A stretch of 64,000 nucleotides of DNA from an uncultured Flavobacteriaceae bacterium (GCA_947503005.1 CANNCA010000006.1:266941-330940); one strand, 5' to 3'; shown: positions 8,297 through 16,984, counted from the first letter of the stretch. Notes: generated by a model not told the origin, from the sequence alone. Numbers and translations: made by a program.

Positions 8297-9265
8297 ATGT
8301 CAGTATTAGTATATACAGAATCAGAAAACGGAAAGTTCAAAAAGAACGCTTTTGAAGTAGCTTCTTATGCCCATGAGGTAGCCCAGCAAATGGGAACTTC
8401 TGCAACGGCGATATCGTTCAATGCAGATGAAAATGCGCAGCTCGGTAATTATGGTGTTTCAAAAGTTTTGAATATTTCAAATGACCAGTTGAAGACTTTT
8501 AATGCAAAGGCCTTTGCCAACGCCATTGCTGAAGCAGCGCAAAAAGAAGGTGCGCAAGTCATTATACTCAGTAGTAGTGCGGATACGAAATTTTTAGCGC
8601 CGCTTCTTGCGGGAAAACTAGGTGCCGGCTATGTTCCGAATGTTGTTGGTGCGCCGGATAGTACAAGTCCGTTTTCCGTAAAGCGCACTGCCTTCAGTAA
8701 TAAGGGATTTGCACATACGGAAATCGCAACCGAAATGAAAATTATCGGAGTTTCCAATAACTCCTTCGGGGCGCACGAAAACCCCGCCACCGCTTCAGTA
8801 GAGGACTTCAATCCGTTGCTAAACGATGGAGATTTCTCAACTAAATCAGTAGACATAGACAAAGTAGTAGGCAAGGCAACAATCGCTGATGCCGATATTG
8901 TAGTTTCGGGAGGAAGAGGGCTTAAAGGCCCTGAAAACTGGGGCATGATTGAAGAATTGGCCGATGTACTTGGCGCGGCCACGGCCTGTTCCAAGCCAGT
9001 CTCCGATCTTGGCTGGCGACCACATGGTGAACACGTTGGTCAAACAGGCAAGCCTGTTGCGAGTAATTTGTACATTGCCATAGGAATTTCAGGAGCAATT
9101 CAACATCTGGCCGGAGTTAGTTCTTCAAAAGTAAAAGTGGTCATCAATACCGACCCAGAAGCCCCATTTTTCAAGGCGGCCGACTACGGTATTGTGGGTG
9201 ATGCTTTCGAAGTTGTACCGCAACTTATCGAAAAATTAAAGGCATTTAAAGCCCAGAACGCTTAA
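8297..9265 (+). CDS. etfA: Electron transfer flavoprotein, alpha subunit
   Basis: A 322-residue partner of EtfB. The C-terminal FAD-binding domain is clear: DIVVSGGRGLKGPENW, ELADVLGAATACSKPVSDLGW, GQTGKPVASNLYIAIGISGAI and NTDPEAPFFKAADYGIVGD. The complex passes electrons to the quinone pool through an ETF:quinone oxidoreductase, which is not in this window. It forms a two-gene operon with etfB, closed by a strong terminator. Confidence 0.96.
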   Translation: MSVLVYTESENGKFKKNAFEVASYAHEVAQQMGTSATAISFNADENAQLGNYGVSKVLNISNDQLKTFNAKAFANAIAEAAQKEGAQVIILSSSADTKFLAPLLAGKLGAGYVPNVVGAPDSTSPFSVKRTAFSNKGFAHTEIATEMKIIGVSNNSFGAHENPATASVEDFNPLLNDGDFSTKSVDIDKVVGKATIADADIVVSGGRGLKGPENWGMIEELADVLGAATACSKPVSDLGWRPHGEHVGQTGKPVASNLYIAIGISGAIQHLAGVSSSKVKVVINTDPEAPFFKAADYGIVGDAFEVVPQLIEKLKAFKAQNA

Positions 9266-9292
9266 ATTTTGTTAATTTGCCTTCGTAAGGGG

Positions 9293-9337
9293 CTGTTTAA
9301 ATAAAAGGTCGAACCTCTTATTTAAACAGTCTTTTTT
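9293..9337 (+). terminator. Terminator of etfBA
   Basis: A 12-bp perfect outer stem, CTGTTTAAATAA at 9293-9304 with TTATTTAAACAG at 9318-9329, carries an inner AGGT/ACCT stem and is followed by a T-run at 9332-9337. It lies 14 bp before the next gene, so that gene either uses a promoter within this short gap or depends on read-through. Confidence 0.85.
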
Positions 9338-9350
9338 AGTTCCAAAATCT

Positions 9351-9980
9351 ATGAGTTTAGTACGTTTGAAAATAAAGGGAATTTCCTATAGCCAAACACA
9401 GAATGGCGCCTATGCATTGATTTTAAACGAAGTTGATGGTGACAGAAAACTACCTATCGTCATCGGTGCCTTCGAAGCACAGTCCATAGCCATTGCCTTG
9501 GAAAAGGAAATTAAGCCCCCAAGGCCTTTGACTCACGATCTGTTCAAAAATTTTTCAGATCGTTTTGAAATCGTCATTAAACAGGTCATCATACATAAAT
9601 TGGTTGATGGAGTATTTTATTCCAGTATCATTTGTGAACGTGACAAAATTGAAGAAATAATAGATGCTCGAACCAGTGATGCCATTGCTCTTGCCCTACG
9701 CTTCAATGCTCCAATTTTTACTTACAAAACTATTTTGGACAAAGCAGGTATTTTTCTTAAGTTCTCATCGAAAGACAAAGAGAAGGACGAGAACGATGAC
9801 AGTATCATGGTCGACGAGATTTTGCAGGAAGGTGAGACCGTAGAAATCGAGCAAGGAGCTTCCGATGGCTACACTGAATTGACCATCGAAGAATTAAATA
9901 AGGAGCTCGACAAGGCCGTGGCCAATGAAGATTACGAAAAGGCGGCCAAACTCCGAGATGAAATCTCCAAACGCAACTAA
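9351..9980 (+). CDS. Bifunctional nuclease (BFN/DUF151) family protein with UVR motif
   Basis: A 209-residue protein. Residues ~1-130 are a BFN/DUF151 domain (VRLKIKGISYSQTQNGAYAL, LPIVIGAFEAQSIAIALE, DARTSDAIALALRFNAPIF). A Glu/Asp-rich linker follows, then a UvrB/UvrC-type coiled motif at the C-terminus (LNKELDKAVANEDYEKAAKL). Plant and bacterial relatives have been described as nucleases, but the activity of most bacterial members is untested. It is followed after 19 bp by the nucleoside transporter, suggesting cotranscription. Confidence 0.88.
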   Translation: MSLVRLKIKGISYSQTQNGAYALILNEVDGDRKLPIVIGAFEAQSIAIALEKEIKPPRPLTHDLFKNFSDRFEIVIKQVIIHKLVDGVFYSSIICERDKIEEIIDARTSDAIALALRFNAPIFTYKTILDKAGIFLKFSSKDKEKDENDDSIMVDEILQEGETVEIEQGASDGYTELTIEELNKELDKAVANEDYEKAAKLRDEISKRN

Positions 9981-9999
9981 CTTACTGAACTTAAAGCAT

Positions 10000-11445
10000 A
10001 TGAAAGCCAGGTTGTGGATTCTTTTGTTTGCTTTTTTTGTTTGTTTCCCGAGCATTTCGCAAGAAATTCCAGATACATCAACCATAGCTCAAGTAGTTGA
10101 TGCAGCTCAGGTGAATACTGCGGAAGTAATTATCCCAAATGAAGGTTTTTCTATCAATAGCCTTTGGCGCGGTATTTTAGGGATGGCCGCATTAATTTTG
10201 ATCGCTTTTCTCTTTAGCTCGAATCGTAAGGCCATCAATTGGAAAACAGTTGGTATTGGTCTATCCATTCAATTACTGATTGCAATAGGAGTACTGAAGG
10301 TCCCCTTTATTCAAGCTATTTTTGAAAGTATAGGAAAAGTGTTTGTTAGTATTCTAGACTTCACTCGTGCAGGAAGTCAATTTCTCTTTGAGGGCCTAGT
10401 GGCCGATATGAATACTTTCGGTTACATTTTTGCCTTTCAAGTACTACCTACCATCATATTCTTCTCCGCATTAACCTCGGTACTTTTTTATCTTGGGATA
10501 ATTCAAAAAGTTGTAAAAGCCCTTGCCTGGTTGCTATCTAAAGCCTTACAAATTTCTGGTGCAGAAAGTCTCAGTATTGCTGGTAATATCTTCTTAGGTC
10601 AGACCGAAGCGCCACTTTTGATCAAACCCTATCTAGAAAAAATGAACCGCTCTGAAATACTATTGGTAATGGTAGGTGGTATGGCAACCGTCGCTGGAGC
10701 AGTTCTGGCGGCCTATATTGGTTTTCTAGGCGGTGATGATCCAATTTTACGTTTACAGTTTGCCAAACATCTTTTGGCGGCTTCGGTTATGGCGGCTCCC
10801 GGTGCTATTGTAGTTTCCAAAATGTTGTTTCCACAAACCGAGTCCATCACTACCGATGTACAAGTCGCTTCTGAAAAAATCGGAGAGAATTTTCTTGACG
10901 CGGTCGCAAATGGCACTACTGAAGGCTTAAAACTAGCTGTCAATGTCGGCGCCATGTTATTGGTTTTTGTGGCCTTTATTGCCATGTTCAACGGCATTTT
11001 TGGATGGATAGGTGATGCTACAGGTCTCAATTCAATAATTGCAGCCAATAGCATGTACGATAAACTTTCTCTGGAAGCCATTCTAGGAACTATATTCGCT
11101 CCATTAATGTGGCTCATCGGTGTAGCCAACGAAGACATTATGCTCATGGGTCAACTGTTGGGAATTAAACTTGCTGCTAGCGAATTTGTAGGTTACATAC
11201 AATTGGCAGATCTTAAAGATGTTGCAAGTTCCGCTCATTTCACCTATAATAAATCGGTCATTATGGCCACCTACATGCTCTGTGGATTTGCGAACTTCGC
11301 CTCAATAGGAATTCAAATCGGAGGTATCGGTTCTTTAGCTCCAGGTCAACGAAAAACCCTTTCTGAATTCGGAATGAAAGCAGTTCTTGGCGGTTCTCTA
11401 GCCTCTCTACTTTCAGCTACTATTGCAGGAATGATATTGGGGTAA
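10000..11445 (+). CDS. NupC-type concentrative nucleoside transporter
   Basis: A 481-residue protein when started at the ATG at 10000, which gives a signal-like MKARLWILLFAFFVCFPSIS. Upstream in-frame starts overlap the previous gene. A spacer of about 30 residues precedes the transporter core from about residue 50. Core motifs: a helix with IGLSIQLLIAIGVLKVP, GQTEAPLLIKPYLEKMNRSE (the nucleoside-binding region) and GFANFASIGIQIGGIGSLAP. The family imports nucleosides with H+ or Na+. The cleavable-looking leader plus linker is an addition to the ~400-residue E. coli NupC. Genes for thymidylate synthase and, further off, cytidine deaminase fit a pyrimidine salvage theme. Confidence 0.92.
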   Translation: MKARLWILLFAFFVCFPSISQEIPDTSTIAQVVDAAQVNTAEVIIPNEGFSINSLWRGILGMAALILIAFLFSSNRKAINWKTVGIGLSIQLLIAIGVLKVPFIQAIFESIGKVFVSILDFTRAGSQFLFEGLVADMNTFGYIFAFQVLPTIIFFSALTSVLFYLGIIQKVVKALAWLLSKALQISGAESLSIAGNIFLGQTEAPLLIKPYLEKMNRSEILLVMVGGMATVAGAVLAAYIGFLGGDDPILRLQFAKHLLAASVMAAPGAIVVSKMLFPQTESITTDVQVASEKIGENFLDAVANGTTEGLKLAVNVGAMLLVFVAFIAMFNGIFGWIGDATGLNSIIAANSMYDKLSLEAILGTIFAPLMWLIGVANEDIMLMGQLLGIKLAASEFVGYIQLADLKDVASSAHFTYNKSVIMATYMLCGFANFASIGIQIGGIGSLAPGQRKTLSEFGMKAVLGGSLASLLSATIAGMILG

Positions 11446-11535
11446 CGGCAGTTAATAACATTTGGATAAAATCAGTTCAAAATCTCTAATCAAAAGAACA
11501 CTTTTTCTACTTTAGCTTTCCGATAAATTTATTTC

Positions 11536-12360
11536 ATGCAGCAATACCACGACCTCCTCAAACACGTTCTAGAAAACGGCAATCAGAAAGGTGACCGCAC
11601 AGGCACAGGCACCATGAGTGTTTTTGGGCATCAAATGCGATTTGACCTTAGCGACGGATTTCCAATGGTTACTACCAAGAAATTGCACCTAAAATCAATT
11701 GTATATGAGCTGTTATGGTTTTTAAAGGGCGACACTAATGTTAGCTATCTACAAGAAAACGGAGTTCGTATTTGGAACGAATGGGCTGATGAAAACGGAG
11801 ATTTAGGCCCTGTTTACGGACATCAATGGCGTAATTGGAATAACGATGAAATTGATCAGATAAAAGACATAATACATTCCCTGAAAACTAATCCGAACAG
11901 CAGAAGAATGTTGGTTTCGGCTTGGAACCCTAGTGTTTTGCCAGATACATCCAAATCATTTTCTGAAAATGTTGCAAATGGAAAGGCGGCTCTTCCGCCT
12001 TGTCATGCGTTTTTTCAATTCTATGTTGCGGACGGCAAATTATCTTGTCAGTTGTATCAACGAAGTGCGGATATCTTCTTGGGCGTGCCCTTCAATATTG
12101 CTTCTTATGCTTTGTTCACCATGATGATGGCACAAGTCTGTGGTTTTGAGGTGGGCGAATTCATTCATACTTTTGGTGATGCTCATATTTATAACAATCA
12201 TATGGAACAGGTTGAGTTGCAATTAAGTCGTGATTGTAGGCCGCTTCCTAAAATGAAAATCAATCCTGAAGTGAAAAATATATTTGACTTCAAATTCGAA
12301 GACTTCACTTTGGTAGATTATAATCCGCATCCACATATCAAGGGCATGGTAGCCGTTTAG
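11536..12360 (+). CDS. thyA: Thymidylate synthase
   Basis: A 274-residue enzyme that methylates dUMP to dTMP with methylenetetrahydrofolate. Motifs: [13 protein letters not shown] near the start, [16 protein letters not shown], the catalytic Cys156 in [33 protein letters not shown], and [17 protein letters not shown] short insertion (about residues 137-150) before the catalytic loop, compared with E. coli ThyA, is common in Bacteroidota. Dihydrofolate made here is recycled by FolA, encoded at 16981. Confidence 0.97.
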   Translation: MQQYHDLLKHVLENGNQKGDRTGTGTMSVFGHQMRFDLSDGFPMVTTKKLHLKSIVYELLWFLKGDTNVSYLQENGVRIWNEWADENGDLGPVYGHQWRNWNNDEIDQIKDIIHSLKTNPNSRRMLVSAWNPSVLPDTSKSFSENVANGKAALPPCHAFFQFYVADGKLSCQLYQRSADIFLGVPFNIASYALFTMMMAQVCGFEVGEFIHTFGDAHIYNNHMEQVELQLSRDCRPLPKMKINPEVKNIFDFKFEDFTLVDYNPHPHIKGMVAV

Positions 12361-12408
12361 GGTTAAGTTAAAACGCTTTTGAGTTAAAATCTTTTTTTCA
12401 TAATTACG

Positions 12409-12416
12409 TATCTTTA
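12409..12416 (+). promoter_or_regulatory. -7 promoter box of the egtBD operon
   Basis: TATCTTTA matches TAnnTTTG at five of six fixed positions, 19 bp before the egtB start. No -33 TTG at normal spacing was found. Confidence 0.4.
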
Positions 12417-12435
12417 AAGAAAGAAACACGTTGCT

Positions 12436-13596
12436 ATGATTCTTACCGATTCTCTCCTGGATTTCTTTCTGGAGACACGAAAACACACCGAAACCATTTG
12501 TGAACCTTTAGAAATTGAAGACTACGTCGTACAGCCTATAGTGGATGTTTCGCCGCCAAAATGGCATTTGGGACACACAACTTGGTTCTTTGAAGAGTTT
12601 ATCTTGAAACCCCATGTAAACAACTATAAAATCTTTGATGCCGATTTTTCTTTTGTATTCAATAGCTACTATGAAACGGTAGGCAAAAGAGTAGTACGGT
12701 CAGACCGGGGAAATCTCTCAAGACCCTCGGTTCAAAAAGTATATGAATATCGAGCACATGTTACTTCTGCCATTAAAAATTTGTTTGGAAGACATCAAGG
12801 AAAAGAGCTTTTTGATTTGCTTGAAATCGGTATACACCATGAAAAACAGCATCAAGAATTGCTATTGACCGATATCAAGTATATTTTAGGAAACAATCCG
12901 TTGCTTCCAAAATACTCGGAGATTTTAGAAGAGCATCCGTCGGAAAAACACCAACAAGAATGGATTTCAGTTGATGAAGGTGTTTATGAAATTGGGCATG
13001 CTAGTGATGATTTCTGTTATGATAATGAATTGGGCAAACATAAGGTATATCTTCATTCCTATGGGATTTCTAACAAACTCGTAACAAATGCGGAATATTT
13101 CGAATTTATCGAAGCTGGCGGATACCAAAATTTCAACCTTTGGCACGCCGAAGGTTGGGATTGGGTCAACACGAACCAAATCAAAGCTCCTTTATACTGG
13201 CATCTTATCGATGATGAATGGCACTACTATTCCCTTGCGGGATTAAAAAAAGTAGATGCCAATTCACCGGTCACACATATCTCCTATTTTGAAGCATTTG
13301 CTTTCACCCAATGGAAAGGTCAAAGATTGCCTACTGAATTCGAATGGGAAGCTGCCCAGCAGTATTTTCCATGGGGAAAACGTTGGGAATGGACCGAAAG
13401 CGCCTACCTGCCATACCCTAACTACCAAAAGGCCGATGGTGCTCTAGGCGAATACAATGGCAAGTTTATGGTGAACCAGAAAGTACTTCGAGGTGGTTCA
13501 GTGGCAACCCCTGAAAAACATACCCGACCAACCTACCGCAATTTCTTTCAAACTAATTTAAGGTGGCAGTTTACCGGATTAAGGTTGGCCAAATAA
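12436..13596 (+). CDS. egtB: Ergothioneine biosynthesis protein EgtB (sulfoxide synthase)
   Basis: A 386-residue non-haem iron enzyme that joins a thiol to the imidazole C2 of hercynine with O2. The N-terminal DinB-like domain carries the expected iron ligands: His47 in WHLGHTTW, and His135 and His139 in an HxxxHxE motif within GIHHEKQHQE. The C-terminal FGE-sulfatase-like domain ends in VLRGGSVATPEKHTRPTYRN and WQFTGLRLAK. It is followed after 16 bp by egtD. No egtA (gamma-glutamylcysteine ligase) or egtC (amidohydrolase) is present here, so the thiol donor may be free cysteine, as in several non-actinobacterial EgtB types. That is inference. Confidence 0.93.
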   Translation: MILTDSLLDFFLETRKHTETICEPLEIEDYVVQPIVDVSPPKWHLGHTTWFFEEFILKPHVNNYKIFDADFSFVFNSYYETVGKRVVRSDRGNLSRPSVQKVYEYRAHVTSAIKNLFGRHQGKELFDLLEIGIHHEKQHQELLLTDIKYILGNNPLLPKYSEILEEHPSEKHQQEWISVDEGVYEIGHASDDFCYDNELGKHKVYLHSYGISNKLVTNAEYFEFIEAGGYQNFNLWHAEGWDWVNTNQIKAPLYWHLIDDEWHYYSLAGLKKVDANSPVTHISYFEAFAFTQWKGQRLPTEFEWEAAQQYFPWGKRWEWTESAYLPYPNYQKADGALGEYNGKFMVNQKVLRGGSVATPEKHTRPTYRNFFQTNLRWQFTGLRLAK

Positions 13597-13612
13597 TTAC
13601 GACATAGTTTTT

Positions 13613-14584
13613 ATGCAAGAACACACCCAGACCATATTCGAGACACAATTCGAAGAAGACGTTTATAAGGGCCTGACCGATTTTCCGAAGCACATTTCCT
13701 CCAAGTATTTTTATGATGCCAAAGGTGACAAGCTTTTTCAAGATATCATGCACATGCCTGAATATTATCTGACAGATTGTGAATTCGATATTTTAGAAAA
13801 CCACAAGGCCGAAATCGCCGAACTTTTCGGAGCGGGAAACTACAAATTCAACCTTATAGAGTTGGGTGCTGGTGATGGTAAGAAGACAAAAATTCTACTA
13901 AAATATTTATCGGAAAACGATTTTGATTTCAAGTACCTGCCCATCGATATCAGTCAAAATATACTCAACGGGCTCGAAAAATCGGTAAATGAAGAACTAC
14001 CGAAGGTCAAAATCCAAACTATGCAGGGCACCTATTTTGAAACCTTGAAGCGTATTAACATGGAAAACGGGGCAAGGCACATAATCCTATTCTTAGGTTC
14101 TAATATTGGCAATCTTCTGCATCCGCAGGCCATTGAGTTTTTGAAAAGCGTACAACAATTGATGCACGAAGGTGACCTGTTCTTCGTGGGTTTCGATATG
14201 AAGAAAAATCCGCAAACCATTCTAGATGCCTATAATGACAAATCTGGAATCACAGCCGCTTTCAACAAAAATGTTTTGACGCGAATCAATAATGAATTAG
14301 GCGCCAATTTTAATCTCGACGGTTTTCTACATTGGGAGGTCTACAACCCTGAATCGGGAACGGCCAAAAGCTACTTGGTATCTCAAGAAAAACAATCGGT
14401 ATCATTGGAGAAACTCGGACTAAAAGTGGATTTTGAACCTTGGGAAACCATACATACCGAAATATCGCAAAAATACGATGACCAAATAGTTAACTGGCTT
14501 GCCGAACAAGCCGGATTGGAAATCATAGACCAGTTTAGCGATGAAAAAAAGCTTTATAAGAATTATGTCTTTGTGAAACAGTAA
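13613..14584 (+). CDS. egtD: L-histidine N-alpha-methyltransferase EgtD
   Basis: A 323-residue SAM-dependent enzyme that trimethylates histidine to hercynine, the substrate of EgtB. Features: FPKHISSKYFYDAKGDKLF, PEYYLTDCEFDIL (histidine-binding tyrosine region, residues 49-61), the SAM motif ELGAGDGKK at 83-91, LFLGSNIGN, and a C-terminal YKNYVFVK. Length equals the family norm. It is the second gene of the egtB-egtD-DUF427 operon. Confidence 0.95.
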   Translation: MQEHTQTIFETQFEEDVYKGLTDFPKHISSKYFYDAKGDKLFQDIMHMPEYYLTDCEFDILENHKAEIAELFGAGNYKFNLIELGAGDGKKTKILLKYLSENDFDFKYLPIDISQNILNGLEKSVNEELPKVKIQTMQGTYFETLKRINMENGARHIILFLGSNIGNLLHPQAIEFLKSVQQLMHEGDLFFVGFDMKKNPQTILDAYNDKSGITAAFNKNVLTRINNELGANFNLDGFLHWEVYNPESGTAKSYLVSQEKQSVSLEKLGLKVDFEPWETIHTEISQKYDDQIVNWLAEQAGLEIIDQFSDEKKLYKNYVFVKQ

Positions 14585-14619
14585 ACAAATTTATTATTCT
14601 ATTCACCTAATTTATAAGA

Positions 14620-14901
14620 ATGAAGGCTATTTGGAACAATACCGTAATCGCTGAAAGCGAGGATACCCTGATGGTTGAAAACAATCATTATTTTCCAGCA
14701 GAAAGTATGAAAAAAGAATTTTTTAAAAGCTCTGATACTCATACCACTTGTCCGTGGAAAGGAGTTGCTTCCTATTACACTTTGGAAGTTGATGGCAAAC
14801 AAAATCCGGATGCGGCTTGGTATTACCCTGAAGTCAGTGAATTGGCCAAGGGCATCAAAGGCAGGATAGCCTTTTGGAAGGGCGTTAGCGTTGAAAAGTA
14901 A
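14620..14901 (+). CDS. DUF427 domain protein
   Basis: A 93-residue protein that is a single DUF427 domain: MKAIWNNTVIAESEDTL, NNHYFPAESMKKEFF, HTTCPWKGVASYY, and AAWYYPEVSE. The family has no proven enzyme role that I know of. It sits 35 bp after egtD and before a terminator, so it is probably the third gene of the ergothioneine operon. Whether it acts on hercynine or ergothioneine or merely travels with the operon is unknown. Confidence 0.85.
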   Translation: MKAIWNNTVIAESEDTLMVENNHYFPAESMKKEFFKSSDTHTTCPWKGVASYYTLEVDGKQNPDAAWYYPEVSELAKGIKGRIAFWKGVSVEK

Positions 14902-14920
14902 ATCAAAGACGTAACAAAAA

Positions 14921-14951
14921 AACCCGAAACAGTTAATCTGCTTCGGGTTTT
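14921..14951. terminator. Bidirectional terminator, egt operon / CBM48 gene
   Basis: The stem AACCCGAA (14921-14928) with TTCGGGTT (14942-14949) is flanked by A- and T-runs and lies between convergent genes. Confidence 0.75.
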
Positions 14952-14971
14952 CTAATCAATTCTGCTAAATA

Positions 14972-15271
14972 CTATAATTCAAGAACTGCGTTCTCAGATC
15001 CAGCATACTCGTTCCACTGGTAACGATCGGCACTATCATCATTAACGTAGTTACCGTCGATGATGTACTTGAATTCAAAAGTAGACTCTTTGGGAAGTTC
15101 TAAGGTTCCTTTGAAGTTTCCATTTTTCAATTTCTTCAGAGCACTAGCTTTGTTCGCCTTCCAATTGTTAAAGTCACCCACAACGGCTACTTTTTTTGCA
15201 TCTTCGGCCGGTACGGTAAAGGTTACTTTACAAACTGGCTTTGTTTTTAAATACTGTTTTGCAATTGCCAT
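14972..15271 (-). CDS. Stand-alone glycogen-binding (CBM48 / isoamylase early-set) protein
   Basis: A 99-residue cytoplasmic protein consisting almost entirely of one early-set beta-sandwich: VTFTVPAEDAKKVAVVGDFN, NWKANKASALKKLKNGNFKG, and STFEFKYIIDGNYVNDDSAD. This is the AMPK glycogen-binding-domain type, with the WxxxxA and F/Y-K-Y-x-I-D-G signatures. It has no catalytic domain. It might bind alpha-glucan or act as an adaptor; no partner gene adjoins it. Its promoter is the best defined in the window and is overlaid by two palindromes, so strong regulation is likely. Confidence 0.88.
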   Translation of the reverse strand: MAIAKQYLKTKPVCKVTFTVPAEDAKKVAVVGDFNNWKANKASALKKLKNGNFKGTLELPKESTFEFKYIIDGNYVNDDSADRYQWNEYAGSENAVLEL

Positions 15272-15329
15272 GATAAAATACTTTTAGATTTATAAATTAA
15301 TGTTGTTTATTCCTTTTCAAAATGAGGAG

Positions 15330-15361
15330 CAAAATTACAGCATTAAAATGCTCATTTACAA
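15330..15361 (-). promoter_or_regulatory. Promoter of the CBM48 gene (-33 TTG, -7 TAATTTTG)
   Basis: On the minus strand, TTG at 15361-15359 is followed by a 21-nt spacer and TAATTTTG at 15337-15330. This fits the Bacteroidota housekeeping promoter layout. The gene starts 58 bp further on. Confidence 0.65.
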
Positions 15362-15375
15362 TGACTAAAGTCATT
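15339..15375. promoter_or_regulatory. Paired palindromic operators over the CBM48 promoter
   Basis: There are two perfect inverted repeats. AGCATT-AA-AATGCT (15339-15352) lies inside the -33/-7 spacer. AATGACT-AA-AGTCATT (15360-15375) covers the -33 box. Their centres are 22 bp apart, about two helical turns, and both have a central AA. This is what a cooperatively bound dimeric regulator would need. Confidence 0.5.
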
Positions 15376-15455
15376 TTTATGATTTTCGTAAAATTTTAAT
15401 AACATTTAACGTCCTTTTAAATAAAAACCACAATATTTTACATGATTAGTAACTG

Positions 15456-16541
15456 CTACCTTCCTGTTTTTAAGATTCTTACAATGTAGTCTATGTCATT
15501 TTCAGTATTATAAAAGTGAAAACCGAACCGAATTCCATCACCACGCCTTGCACAAATGACTTCTTTTTCGCTTAGAAGCTGAAAAAGACTTTCATCTCCT
15601 TTAATATTGAAAATTGTACTATGCTCCTGTCTTTCAACCACAGCATCTTGCAGCAATCCCAATTGGGTAAATTCTAGTCTCGCTCTTTCTGCCAATTTCA
15701 TGTTCTTCTGTTCAATCTGTTCCATTCCGATACCTGATAAAAAATCCAACGAGAATTTTAAACTTCCGAAATTTAGACAAGAAAGATGACCCGCCTCAAA
15801 ACGTCTTGCGAATCGAATATCATTTTGCATTTCGGGTCTGGCATTGGCCGCATTGAAACCAATAGTTTTTAGCGCACACCTATCCTTAACTTCATCCTTA
15901 AAAAGCATGAAACCATTTCCATAGCCAGCTAACAACCATTTATAGGCACTTGCCCCTATTGCATCGATTGCCGATGCCTCAAAATCAAAATTTGTAGTCC
16001 CTAAAAATTGAGTGCCATCAGCGATTATTAGCAAATCAGGGTGTTCTCTCTTTAAATCTTTGAGAAAATCCAAATCAATCTTAAGTCCGTTTTGCCATTG
16101 AACAATACTTAGAGCAAGAATGGCTATATTTTCTTTTTTTACCACATCTGCTATATGCTGCTCAAGCTCGTCATCCATGTTAACATAGGAGACCGGAAAT
16201 CCCCTACTAGCAAAAGGCCATTCGACCGAGGGGTAGTCATTCTTGAGCAAAAGCACCTTTTGAGATTTGTCAAGCCCCTCTAAAAGCATATTCAATCCTG
16301 TTGAGAAGTTGTTGATCAGTGCTACGTTTTCACTGTTGCAATTAAAAAAAGTACCTACTGTTGTTCTCGTGTCCGAAATAGTTTTTAAACTCTTCCCGCG
16401 CATATCACTTGCTTTCAACAAAAAATCTAAATCGTGTTCTTGTCTCCAGTCGAGTAAGTTGTCATACATTGGCCCATAGACCGGTGTGTTCGCGTAAATT
16501 TGATTCCTTAGAGCTGGGAATTGTTTTCGGACATTTTCCAT
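15456..16541 (-). CDS. Class V aminotransferase-fold PLP enzyme (cysteine lyase / EgtE-like candidate)
   Basis: A 361-residue PLP-dependent fold-type I protein of the class V aminotransferase family, which includes cysteine desulfurases, isopenicillin N epimerases and EgtE. Visible: VALINNFSTGLNMLLEGL (cofactor phosphate loop), LLIIADGTQFLGTTNFDF with the PLP-pairing Asp, and the Schiff-base lysine in GASAYKWLLAGYGNGFML. The C-terminal domain ends in CARRGDGIRFGFHFYNTEND. It is about 0.55 kb from the ergothioneine operon on the opposite strand. The C-S lyase step (EgtE) belongs to this fold, so it is a plausible candidate, but family membership alone does not fix the substrate. Confidence 0.8.
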   Translation of the reverse strand: MENVRKQFPALRNQIYANTPVYGPMYDNLLDWRQEHDLDFLLKASDMRGKSLKTISDTRTTVGTFFNCNSENVALINNFSTGLNMLLEGLDKSQKVLLLKNDYPSVEWPFASRGFPVSYVNMDDELEQHIADVVKKENIAILALSIVQWQNGLKIDLDFLKDLKREHPDLLIIADGTQFLGTTNFDFEASAIDAIGASAYKWLLAGYGNGFMLFKDEVKDRCALKTIGFNAANARPEMQNDIRFARRFEAGHLSCLNFGSLKFSLDFLSGIGMEQIEQKNMKLAERARLEFTQLGLLQDAVVERQEHSTIFNIKGDESLFQLLSEKEVICARRGDGIRFGFHFYNTENDIDYIVRILKTGR

Positions 16542-16597
16542 TAAATTCTGGGGTAAAAGTGAATTACAGTATCTTTACGGTAAAGATAGGTATTGCC

Positions 16598-16984
16598 ATG
16601 TTTTCCAAGAAAAAGGACGGTCAAATATTAGATTTGGAACAGCACGAACTGCTCGAAAATGCACAAAGGCGAATCAAACAAAAGAAGAACTTATTCGCTC
16701 ATTTTGTTATTTTCTTGATAGGTAGTGTCTTTTTAATCTTGATAAATAAGATTCTAAAATACGGAGAGACATACGATTGGTTTATTTGGGCAATTACCGC
16801 ATGGGCTTTTTTATTCCTTATTCATTCTTTCAATGTTTTCATTACTTCAAAATTCATGGGGAAAGATTGGGAACGAGCACAACGCGAGAAATTAGTTGCC
16901 AAACAAAAGCTACGCATAGCAGAACTTCAAAAGGAAATTGAAACTGACTTTCCATTATCGAATATCAATAAAAAAAAAGTTTGA
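16598..16984 (+). CDS. 2TM domain protein
   Basis: A 128-residue protein from the ATG at 16598. Longer in-frame starts upstream run through the neighbouring gene and give no meaningful sequence. A basic N-terminus (MFSKKKDG, then an amphipathic helix) precedes two hydrophobic helices at about residues 34-50 and 62-80, then a charged coiled tail (ERAQREKLVAKQKLRIAELQ). It matches the 2TM domain family, often found near histidine kinases in Flavobacteriia; its function is unknown. A -7-like TATCTTTA lies about 20 bp before the start. The stop codon overlaps the folA start by four bases. Confidence 0.75.
   Translation: MFSKKKDGQILDLEQHELLENAQRRIKQKKNLFAHFVIFLIGSVFLILINKILKYGETYDWFIWAITAWAFLFLIHSFNVFITSKFMGKDWERAQREKLVAKQKLRIAELQKEIETDFPLSNINKKKV

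Noticed and set aside
16409..16597. Longer start for the 2TM gene
   Set aside because: It would overlap the opposite-strand aminotransferase gene and encodes no recognisable sequence. The ATG at 16598 matches the 2TM family start.
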